Source: Branchiostoma belcheri
Lineage: Eukaryota; Chordata; Leptocardii; Amphioxiformes; Branchiostomatidae
Reading direction: 5' to 3'
NCBI RefSeq assembly: GCF_001625305.1
Contig: NW_017804453.1
Location: 684,286-748,285, forward strand
DNA length: 64,000 nucleotides
The notes under the pieces were generated by a model. That model ran no database searches. It was not told the origin of the DNA and was given only the letters and a program-made list of their open reading frames with translations. A program made the position numbers and the translations under genes. Shown here piece by piece: positions 24,226 to 35,036 of the stretch (position 1 is its first letter; each line of letters begins with the position of its first letter).

Positions 24226-25367
24226 TGAAGATGCAGGCCGTATAGATAGTGCATTAACAAGTGTCTTGAGAGAGGCGCTGCGAGAGTGTGATTTATAATC
24301 GCCAAAAAAGAGATATAATTCTAATCAGTGCGACACAAATGTGCGATTGGAAGTGTGTAAATGTGTCTATTTTTGTCTAATCCCAAGTCGTATTACGTGG
24401 CACAGTCGAATTGAAAACTCAAGTCATTTGTGATACATATGCATCCTGGTCAAACTGTCGCTTTCCTTAAACGTTGGTTGTTTATTTTGTTGATTGTAAT
24501 AATATAATAGTATTCCTATTGGTTTTGTGTGTGGTTGTATGTGGTGTAATATTTTAGTGCCTTCGTATGAGAAATGCGTTTTAATTGAAGCTCAAACTTT
24601 TCAATTCTGTAATGTGAAATTCTGATTTTGTGACCGCATCTTGTGATAATACAAATGTGATGGCGTTAGAAGCTAATTCCTTTTGTGATGAGGTATATAT
24701 ATGTATGATGTCAGTCAATATACGAGTTTGCTACGAAACTCAAGCATTTTAATTAGTGACTTCTGGATAAAAGATTTGCTGCTGTTGAGTAATCTTTCAA
24801 TAAAGGTAGAGAATGTTTTCTCGAAAAATTCTCCAAAACAGGTCATGTCCATGTTTAATTTGGGAATTGACTATTCATTCGTCAGGTCGGCAGTTCACGC
24901 TGATTTTTCATGATTTTTGTTTCGAGAAATTCAATCGCGCCCTACGCCACCAGCCATCATTAACTCAAATAACCTTGCGTGGGCTTCCCGCACATTTTGG
25001 TTTGAAAGATTTCCTCAATCTCTTTTCGAAATGCCAGGAGGAGACGAGCGTACTATTTGTCTGGCGTGTGGGCAAGTCTGCATTGAGACAGACACATTCT
25101 AGTGGCAGTCACATCCCGCGGCTCTCGTTCCTTGCGAAATAAAGCTGGGAGAAAGCAGTAATGTACGGACCGGGGAGGGCTATTGTTGGCGAGATGGGAT
25201 GGCTGTGAGGATAAAACGATGAGAAAATGCACCAAACCAATGACATCATCTCTACCTTGCGGCAAATAAATAGAAACAGGGGGATTTTTTAAAAATATTT
25301 CCAACATGTAATCACAAGACGTGTTGACGCCGCCACCAACACAGGGAACAATACAATGCTCATTTTA

Positions 25368-25470
25368 AACAGGGGGATTGATAGGCAGGATGACAGGGGG
25401 TCAAAAGGTCAGACACAGGAACTGGCTCTGGCCGAGAGGCAGGAAGCCGAGGATGCGCTATATGCATGAG
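25368..25470 (+). repeat. G-rich interspersed repeat, copy 4
   Basis: GGGGGATTGATAGGCAGGAT, then GACAGGGGGTCAAAAGGTC and AGACACAGGAACTGG. It continues into a GGAAGCCGAGGATGCG block resembling the GGAGGCTGAGGATTGC block of copy 1. Confidence 0.5.
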
Positions 25471-27124
25471 GGATCCTCCGATGCTTTCATTAAGTCTAGA
25501 ATAATGACAACGGAAATCTGGCATAATGACGACAGAAGAAAGTGGCCCAGCCTGGATCAGTCCCGTTATCCCCAAAGGCCTGAGTGTGCTTTCTTCCCTC
25601 ACAAGGTTGATGCAAGGATTATCGAATAGACGGGTTTCATTGGCCGCCCGCGGAGTGCCGCTACAACAAACATCCCTCATCCACCTTCCGGGCTTCAGAG
25701 TAAACAGGTTTCAAGTGTTTCAGAAGCCGCCGCAACACTTCAAAGCAAAATTCAAGAAACCTGGCTGACACCCAAGTCTTGGAGAAAACATTAAAGAACC
25801 ATATCCTAAGCTACCCCGCTTGTTTTGTGAGCATAACCACATTAATTATAACCGTACATATTTATTGACTAGGCTAGGCCAAGGAAGATCAGACGCCTGC
25901 CTGTATGTGCAATATCTTACAAAGTACTAAAAAGAAGATTTTTTTGAACGATTGTACAGGTAGTGTTTAACGATACGTATACAGATGCTTGAGATATCAC
26001 CCAAGACTCCTAAATTCTGGGAATCCTGTCAGAAGCATGCGCGTATGAAGTGGTGCAAACACGAACATGGCAGGATGTACATGTAGGAGCGGAATGATCC
26101 TTACCGTGAGTCTAGCTACACACAATCTCCAACAATTCAGCACCACAGAGAGATCCCTATAGTAACATCAGCCCGGTTTGACCGATTGGCCATTTAAGGA
26201 CGTGGGTCTGCTTCAATAGCAAATATAGCACACACGCCACATGATATACTACTCACACTTTCTGAGCATATTTTCTATTTTCTAATTATAAGTTCAAATT
26301 ATGATCATAACTGATCGAAGACTCTGATTTTTTTAAAAATCATTTCCTCGGTTCAGCATGGCATTTGTTGCACCGGGATTACTGAATTTGCGTGGGAGCA
26401 AGGCTCCAAAGATTGCATTAGTTTGCAGCGCACCGGGGCGATTGAATACCATGGCAACGCCTGACAACATCCTGTGTGGGTAATTACAGCAGCTATTCAT
26501 GCCAATCCCAGACGTCGTTGACATTGTTATGGAAAACGGTGTTTTTCACATCTCAAGTACCGCGCACGTGAAAAAAAGTAGAATCTGGAATATTCATGAA
26601 AGTGGCCAACTTGTTGATCCAAGGGTCTAGATTTTACGCTTCTTGATCTATCACAACTTTTGATTGTTACCATATTCAAACAACTCTCCATACGAAATAC
26701 AGTTTTCAGAGTAAACCCCAGCATGTAATCTTTGACAGGAACTACTGATGGTTAGTATTAGTGAGTGCATGGGTTTGTCAGAACATGTTACATCCTTGGG
26801 CTCAACTTCCGTGCCGAACGCCCATTGACTTCCACGAGCAGGTGCAGTACAAAATATCAAGAGTCATCGCCCCGGGGAGTGCTGCATATAAGTGAAGTTG
26901 AAAGGTTGTCTGTGCAGACGATAATGGTCTCCGATTTATAAAAGGTCACTCTTCACAGAAGGTTGGCAATCCCACTCAATCATAGCGTCCATTAGACTGT
27001 AGCTTCAAATCCAGACGTTCCTGGTTTAGTACTCTATAACCTTCATACGCAGTTCTGCAAACACAGCCCGTGGTAATGTTTCCATCTCTCTCGTAACGGT
27101 GCCCCACGGCGAGGCCACACTCGG

Positions 27125-27287
27125 CTTAGGCTGTCGTACGATTCTGACGTCGTAGAATTTTCAAGCGGGCTGTGGCAGACCCAACCGATCTAAGACAGTT
27201 GAATTTCACAGGACTTGGACAGACTATCCCGAGAATGCCTTCATATTGCGATTGTACGACAATAGTACGACGTGTGTGACCGGGCCC
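27125..27287 (+). mobile_element. Inverted-repeat element, family 1, copy a
   Basis: Begins around TGTCGTACGATTCTGACG, has the internal block GGCTGTGGCAGACCCAACCG and ends GTACGACGTGTGTGACCGGG. The complementary CGTACGA ends and the shared core recur in seven other places in the window. Confidence 0.65.
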
Positions 27288-27363
27288 CTAATTGTGAAAG
27301 AAAATGCTTCAGGTTGCTGGAAAGTATATCGTCTAGGCCTCCATGTATAGGCAAGTAAATGTA

Positions 27364-27700
27364 ATGGATGGCATCCTCGGCAGACTCCAAAATCTAATAT
27401 GGTGGCGCAAAAAAAAAAGAACAGTGACAGTCTAGATTTTTAAAATAGAGACTATAAATGTGCGACTATTCAAGCGACGAGAAGATAATATCACAACAAG
27501 TCTTTTATTCTGGTATGGAAGAAGTGCAGAAAGTAACGGTAGTGTGGTAGCACAACAAACAACAACAACTTCACCCAAGGCCACCACACTAATGTCACTT
27601 CTACTGCATTGAAGGCTAGCTCACCAATGTGACTTCTACAACTACACTGATGGCTACGACACTGTCACTCTAACACGTACAGTAAAGGCGCCTACCACGA
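27364..27700 (+). mobile_element. Inverted-repeat element, family 3, copy a
   Basis: Starts with ATGGATGGCATCCTCGGCAG and contains AAGTGCAGAAAGTAACGG and GTGTGGTAGCAC, followed by several CACTTCTAC/ACTACACTGATGG blocks. It resembles segments at 50701-50990 and 58390-58562. Confidence 0.4.
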
Positions 27701-29290
27701 TATATTTTCCTATTTTCGGTACTTTCTTCTCAAGCGAGCGGATGTCAACCATAAAATTGACTTGATGTATAGCCTAAGCTCCCTCAGAAAAACACGCTTT
27801 GTTATTAACAGCCATTATATATTCGCCCGTCGAAATAAGACGTTGAGCCTTTGATACACGGCCCTAAGCTGAAAGTATGCAACCTTTATCCACTCTACAC
27901 GACTGAATCTCCATTAGTGTTTTTTTTTTTTGCTTCAGGCATATCCATGTATGTTACTGATTCACTTAGCACAACTAGCCGTGAACATGAGTGTTTCTGA
28001 TGGATTTGATCAAATTCCCCGTCCAATTTGAGTCAGGCGTCAGGTACAAATCCGAAAATATTCCACCGATATTTCAGGAATTCGTTGTTTAATACGTAGC
28101 CCCGAAGTAACAAATTCCTTAATTATACCTGTCCTATGTCCCAGTCAATCGTTGATGTACTGGTTAAGTGTTCAAGTGTGTCACGCGTGAACCCTCTATG
28201 GATTACTGTCACTTGACATGTTCTATAATGGCACCCTTGGGTAATTTCCTAATGTCACTTTTACCAGAGTGAAGCGTATTGTAACGACTGATACACAATT
28301 GTAAAGGAAATGAAGATTTATTATTGTAACATCAACCGCAGGGATGTGTTGCCTGGAATATCCTCGTGAACAGTAATGAGTAATGAAGAATCATTGGTAG
28401 GGGGTTGTTGTGCATATCATAAGACATCTTTAAGAATCAACATGGCTACCAGACCGTTCATTACAGAATCAGCATTTCTACAATATGTCGCCAGATGGCG
28501 TATCTTTGCAAGTGTTTCCATGAGTCAAAAACCTGCTCGTCAATTGACAATGCAACGTTTTCAGGTAATATAACGGCGCAAACAAGCCTTGTGGCAACAC
28601 TATTGAAATATTTCACAGGCTAGTCCCTGATTTCGTCGCCATATAATTATATATAATGGATCAATTTGCAAAGTTTTAATTTTCTTTGTCTTTGTCTTGC
28701 CTCATGACGTACCATGTTTCATTGTTGTTGTGAAAACATGCAGTTACCGCAACCCCATCGTGAAGTACAAGTACGAGCGCCTGTGGAGATGACAGTGCAT
28801 TAGACGGTTAACATGCAACGCTAATGGACCTTCACTGTGAAAAAGACAAATCTTAACTTGAAAATTAGGACAATTAGGTCCATGGGGAGTTGGAAACGAC
28901 TTTAATGTAAACACAGACAATACGACAAAGTGGATGAAAGCCCAATTAGGCACCATCGCGTGAGATTTGCCAATTTGTCCGTAGCGTCAAGCGGTGTTTG
29001 GAACCCAAAACACAGGAAACACATCTAGCCGTTACGGCACCTAATGGCCTGCTGCCATTGAAAAGACTGTTTTACTATCGCAGTACAAAATGACGACATG
29101 TCACTGACATCAAGATAATATTAGTCTGCTGACGTACTATGTCTAACCACCTGATAGCACGCAGTCAGTGTCAAAGTCATGGTTGGTATTACAGCAAAGG
29201 AATGTTGAACACTTGATGCAATTTTCGTATAAACTATTTTTTTTTAAATATCAGAAGATGATAAGGAGAAGCATAATCATACGCTGTCAT

Positions 29291-29488
29291 ACGCGGTCAT
29301 TTCGGATTGTCCTACCATTTTGATGCCGCAGAATGTTCAAGCAGGCTGTGACAGAACCAACCGTCTACAAGGATTTAAGATAGTTTTTTTTCGTTTACTG
29401 CATTAATTTTGGAGGTCACACACATGACAGGTCCCACGAATGACTTCCATTTTCAAGCGGACTATGATCGCATGACGTATGTGACAGA
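29291..29488 (+). mobile_element. Inverted-repeat element, family 1, copy b
   Basis: Starts CGGTCATTTCGG, has TTTTGATGCCGCAGAATGTT and GGCTGTGACAGAACCAACCG, and ends near GATCGCATGACGTATGTGAC, which is complementary in pattern to the start. Confidence 0.6.
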
Positions 29489-30267
29489 GCACTAACAAGA
29501 TAGCCCAACTTTACCCAAGTAAAGGTACAAGACAGTTTTATTCTGTTGCCTATGCTAATGTAATCATGTTTTTTTACACTAGCAGTAGAGAGCCGATATA
29601 AAAGCACACGCCCTGCGTACTTTGGAACAGGCATATAAAGCATCTAGTTTGATAAAATATCAATGATGAAATGTACATCTATTTTCTCATTAAATGTTAA
29701 AATTACATCGAATATTTATGATAAAAGGTTGTATTACTCTTATGATAAACTATTCTGCTTCGTACATCAATCTGAATTTACATAAATGTTTCTATATATC
29801 TGAGACATAGCTACATGTATAATGGACAAGTCACAAGCACGTGTTTTATTCTGTACCAACCTACATGTACTTGGGTTTACACACGATCAATTTTCCATTG
29901 TCAGTTGTTCGATGACTCTTTAAAGCTCAAAAGGACCATATTTGTGGTAGAAGTGATGAGAGAAGTCCTAATGCACATTGATATGCTGTTATTGTCCGAC
30001 CTCTCAAATCTTTCTCAAGGTGCCACAGTGCTAGCGCTCCTTTGTCTCTGTGTTCTAGTTTTCTAGTCTTTACACATCCTTTGTACACATACAAGTTTGG
30101 ATGGTCTGTTCAGCGTTCATTTACATATTTACATTACATTTTATCATACCATAACCGCAATGGTGATTTAACCGAATGATGATTTAAAAAGGAAAAAATA
30201 TGACTTGTATTATGAGATTGTTGTTGTTATTCACGCTGTCGCTTGTTGTTGTTTGGTCACATTCTAC

Positions 30268-30418
30268 GTAGGTCGTACGCGTCCTACTATTTTGATGCCG
30301 TAACCACCGAAAGGGTCTAAGGCAGCATTTTCCGTAAAGTGACAGCTAAATTTCGTAGGACACATGCACGACTATTCAAGTTTGCGATCGTACGACGATC
30401 GCACGACGTTTGTAAGAC
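30268..30418 (+). mobile_element. Inverted-repeat element, family 1, copy c
   Basis: GGTCGTACGCG, TTTTGATGCCGTAA, then GGACACATGCACGACTATTC and GCGATCGTACGACGATCGCA. It ends 23 bases before the stop-codon end of the first K+ channel gene, on the 3' side of that gene. Confidence 0.6.
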
Positions 30419-30440
30419 AATGTATCATGGTCATCCCAGT

Positions 30441-32766
30441 CTAATGGGAAGTCCCGTTGTTTACTTCCTGAGGAACCTTCAGCTGGTTTTCCGTGCCTGC
30501 AGGCGACACAAGGCTGGTTAGGATCGGCTGTTGGCTGATCGACAGGTCAGAGGACGATCTACAGGGGGAAGGGTCCCGGCTCTTCCCCCGGTCTATCGCC
30601 ATGGTGGTCAGCCGCTTCACCGTGTTCAGATTCGCCATGGTCGCATCTTCAACTTTATTCTTCAACTCCTTCAGTCCCTCAGAAATCAAATTAAACATGC
30701 CGGCAAGGAAAGTCAGTCCGACAATAATCCAGCAGAAAACCGCGGTTTTGTACGTAGCGTCGTGGGCGTGGTGGTCCAGGTGGTTTTGGGCGGGGATATA
30801 GTCACCAAAGCCGACTGTCGTGAGAGTGATGAACACGAAATACAGTGCGGTGTGATATTCCCAACCCTCAACGATGGTGAACAGGTACGCGGGGAGGAAA
30901 CAAAATAATCCCAAGCCGAAGACAAGACTGGTCAGCAGGTTGATGATGCGGATGAGTTTCTGGTTGGAGACCCTGGTCCGGACTTTTTTCTCGACGAAGC
31001 GACTGACGTTGCTGAGTTTCTCTCCTATCCCAGTCAGCATGAACAGTGTTACCGGGATGCCGAAGAGAGCGTACACGGCACAGAAGATCTGACCACCCAC
31101 TGTTTTGGGGGTGATGTGTCCGTACCTGTGGTAATGTGAAGAAAAAAAATGTAACAAGAAATCAGAGATTTTACACCTCCGCATTATTATGAATTTCTGG
31201 CGGAGTCTATCCTTGAGTTGCTGAGTTCTTCCCAGCCTGCGGGAAGACCACTTTGACCTCCAATTCGATCTTTTTTTGTCAGTCTGCGGTTACACCATCC
31301 CCACTCTCTTCCCCACTTACTCCAATCCACCTCATAATAATTAGATTGGAACGCAAGAGAAACACTTACCCTATGGTGGTGACCATAGTCCCACACAAGA
31401 AAAGAGCCTCGTAAAACGGCCACGGCTCGGCTGTAAAGTTGGACGGAGGTTTGGCTGAAGAACAACATGGGGAGGGAAGAAGTCAGCAGACGTTATAAAT
31501 GTGCTGGTGATAGGGGTGAATGTGATGCATTGCGAATGTAGACAACAGTCACGGCGCCGACACATTCTTAGGTCTTAGGTCGTCGTTCGAAGTATATACA
31601 GTACTATTACCAATTTTTGAAACTTGTAACTGGAAAAGACATTATCAAGTGGTGATGACTATCTGTATTAATATTTCAGTGATGGATTGCCCGTCTTGAA
31701 CTGGATTCGTTTATGGGTCGCATCATAAAATGGTTGCGAAAATATTCATGGTAATATTTGTCTTAATCAGCACATTTAATTCTCATTTACATTAGTCAAT
31801 CAAATCGCACTATGTAATCAATAAAAAAATCAGAAACCAAAGAACCATTCTAATGATAGAATGTTCATCGCGATTTTCCTTTGTTAAAGTCTTTAAGCGG
31901 ATCGATAGGTGGAAATTGTGCAAATCCACTAGAGACCTCGCGCGTGACAACTGCTTATCAGTACAATTTTGTAGCAAGTGTAATGGTTGACCTGAGCAGA
32001 ATGTTTTTACCATTGAACTTCAGCGATAATTGTTCATCTGTTGTCGATGGACCTGTGTAAGTAGATTAGACCCAGTCTGACCCACCATCGTGTACAGCTA
32101 AGCCCCTGCTTTAAAAAAAAATTCTTCCTATTGTGAACGTCACGGTCACATTCGTCGTATATAGGAGATGCGATTTTGATGTACAATTTTCAGGCAGGCT
32201 TTGACAGAACCAACCGCCGACGGGTATCCAATGCAGACTTTTCCGTAGCAAAACAGTTTGCAGGTTTGCAGGACACATGCATGGCTATCACAAGAATTCA
32301 CTAGTCACTAGTTTTCTTTGCACTTTCATATTTATACTTTCCACTTTTCAGAAAATATGTGATCAGAGAAATAGAAAAGCAGAAGGAAAGTCTCCTGGTA
32401 CATGTATTAGTTAGGGATACGACACAGAAAGGGCTGAAGAGAATATGCATATTTCTGAGCAGTTTATATCAAACATAGGGAGACGTAATTCATCCATCTT
32501 TCCTTGTGAACTCCTTAGCGACCTACTTGCAAGGATAAGGATGTATCCTTACCTGTTTTCACCCCCGCTGCTTGCAGGACTTCTTCGACGAAAGCGTCTA
32601 GATCTTCGGCGGCGATGGAGCCACTTTTATCCCGAAGAAAATTCATCTTCACTTCGGTCAGATTGGCCATGTACGGCTGCTTCTCGATACCAATGAAGAC
32701 AAAAGCTCCGATCATCAAATACAGGAAAAATGTCACGATCAATCCTGCCAGGCTCTTCCACTTCAT
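30441..32766 (-). CDS. Two-pore-domain K+ channel A (3 exons, 327 aa)
   Basis: Coding exons: 32766-32553, 31454-31370, 31125-30441; phases 1 and 2 agree, sum 984 bases. The protein has TM1 (residues 6-27), an extracellular cap with an N-glycosylation site NLT at 35-37, a first pore loop with TTIGYGH (97-103), TM2/TM3, a second pore loop with TTVGFGD (202-208), TM4 (about 227-247) and an 80-residue cytosolic tail. Both filter motifs are intact, so a K+-selective dimeric leak channel is expected in the plasma membrane. The histidine after GYG is the position of the external pH sensor in TASK-1/3, but overall I cannot place the gene in one KCNK subfamily. An intron interrupts the first filter glycine codon (GG|G), a position I recall as common in KCNK genes. 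The next gene upstream is a paralogue in the same orientation. Confidence 0.93.
32142..32305 (+). mobile_element. Inverted-repeat element, family 1, copy d (intron 1 of channel A)
   Basis: Starts CACGGTCACATTCGTCG, then GCGATTTTGATG, GGCTTTGACAGAACCAACCG and GGACACATGCATGGCTATC. The 3' terminal repeat is lost or eroded. Confidence 0.6.
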
Positions 32767-35036
32767 ATTGGGTATGCTTATACATCAACAATTGCTGTTT
32801 GAACTAAAAACCGAGGAATGAGCTCAAATTAAGTGTTCGCAACATGAAAATAGTGGCCTTTGGGCCAATGCCTGGCGTGTGGTCTGACTCCAACACGAGA
32901 AGTAATTGTAAGAAGCTGAAGGAGACAATCGCGTGATCTGTGCTGGTTGGTCATTCGGCGATCTCAACAATAGTTCCTTCCCCCATGGGATAGGCACGGT
33001 GGCTCGACATGGGCGGAGGTCTTTTCTAGAGGAAGTCTTCTAGCATTTATGTTTCGAGTTGTTTTATGACGCCTTTGTAATGGTCACGCTCGGAACTAGC
33101 GTCCACAAGAGTTGCTATGTTAAAGTAGTAATGTAAATCTACGTTAAAAGACTCTCTGAATCCCTGGAGAATGTCACATGTGACGTGACATCAGTTCCAT
33201 GTCGGCATCCACGGTCGGTATATTCCCACATGTGCGTGATTTCATGGCATGGGAAGTTGAGACTGCTAACGAAGAATAGTAACTAGATACGTATTTCGTT
33301 TCGAAGGACGACAGAGTATTCTTAATGGCCCCTTAATTGACATAGAATGTCTGTTTACTTTGAAGACGCGGTCTTGAAGTCGTCATTGGTGAATGTTTTG
33401 CACGTTTCTTGGTTACTACTAATGTCATTGAGACTAGTCCATTACCAAATGTAGCTTGAAACGTTCCTGCAAACGCTACCTTTTCATATTTTTTTGCAAA
33501 CTCAAGACATTTGACTTTGGATAGCCATTCATGTGTTGTACAAAGGTCAGCTGTCTTGTTACAGAAAAGGTGCCTTAGATTGCTAGCTGTCGTTGGTTAA
33601 CGTTGGTTCTGTCACAGCGTGCTTGAAAATGCTACGGTACGAATATTGTACAACAATCGACGACGAATGTGACCGCGCCGTTTATATAAGACTTGGAAGA
33701 ATTTTCATAGCATCCACTGAGTCACCTCTGCAGTTTATATAACATACATAGTATAGATAGATTAATAATTGCGTTTTTATTGACACAAATACGATTGTCT
33801 ACAAATACGAATGCAAAGATATCACAACGCCATACAAAATGCACCTGTCAGGTAAATATTTCAGGTTTTACAAACAGTTAGTTGCCAACATTGCACATCT
33901 CATCAGGTTCTGCAACGGTTATACCCTACATTGCAATACAAACAACTTTCACTAATCGACAACAGCAACGGCAACAGCAACAACAACTACCACTATTATC
34001 ATTTCATAAATACAATTATCTCATCTACATCCACAAAAGAGCAAGCATTGAGACAATGATACATCTGAAGTTGAAGCGTCGTTACAATTAGATAACTTCG
34101 TCTAGTAGCAACAATACGAGTCCTCGAAATCGGAGGCATTTGCCGTATCAGCAGTTCAGAACGTCATCAACAGGTGTCGCTTTTGAGGCGACTGTCACAA
34201 CAATGATCGCTGAAACTCACGTGCTGACACCTTGCTCATAAGAGAGAATAGCAGACAGTAATAAAAGACGTCAGAATCCTCCGATATGTGCCTACGTCTA
34301 CACATATACAATGCCACATCTTGACATCAATCCAGATAGTCTTGCTGTAATTAGCGCCACAAGAGATGACAACTTTTCGTGATATATATATATCACCGAA
34401 TCAGCTGTACTGTACTGAAATGTACGATAGATCACTGGGTTCTATGGACACGCAAGCAACCACAAGCTGTTTCTATGGTCATTAAGACTAGTCCATGTGA
34501 GATTTGCTACATGACTATCTACCAAAATCCTCAATTACATTGTGTGTCATTGTTTCGATGTCTTGTGTAAGGTATCATCACTAAAACTATCATTACTGTC
34601 ATGGTATGAGCCACTGTAAGTGGTGGCTATAACTATCTTCCTTTACTGTTGCTCGGACTGCCATTTTTCATGAATGTCCTTATTTCGGAGCCTTCCATTA
34701 TACGTCTGTTGCAGCACACGTCATGTGTTATGTGCTTCAATTAAACTGCAAGAGCACCCTGTTTCCCCCGCGACTGATTTACTACTTTTATACAATTGGA
34801 ATTATACTGTAATCAATCAACAGTCACTAAAATACAAACCTACGAAAACATGAAAAATGTGTCTCTTACAAAACGTCCGGTTAAACAATGTTATCAACCT
34901 CGCCTAGTGGCTGATTGATTTTTCGCTGTAGTGGAGACTGTTGTGGCTTTCCACCAGCCTATTTTGTGATGGGTTTAAAATCTGTTAATTAATTCTCGGT
35001 TTACTAAAACGCTTGTCATTTAAACATTTTGCAATT
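32767..35036. other. Spacer between the two K+ channel genes
   Basis: About 2.3 kb with no coding exon recognised. It contains a partial reverse-oriented family 1 element (33590-33682), a CAACAGCAACGGCAACAGCA-type CAA/CAG-rich patch near 33958-33987, and AT-rich DNA. It should hold the promoter of channel A and the 3' UTR of channel B. Confidence 0.5.
33590..33682 (-). mobile_element. Inverted-repeat element, family 1, copy e (partial, reversed)
   Basis: On the + strand it reads GGTTCTGTCACAGCGTGCTT, a CGGTACGAATATTGTAC block and GACGACGAATGTGACCGCG, the reverse complement of the family start and core. Confidence 0.6.

Larger units (their letters stand above)
22947..30440. other. Gene-poor, repeat-rich intergenic DNA
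   Basis: No coding exon with splice support found. Features: a possible distal neurensin poly(A) signal AATAAA at 23779-23784; an inverted-repeat element of family 2 (about 24040-24220); a G-rich repeat (25368-25470); family 1 elements (27125, 29291, 30268); and a family 3 element (27364-27700). A 100-codon frame at 23050-23352 lies in the presumed 3' UTR and has a hydrophobic stretch but no homology I recognise. Confidence 0.5.
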
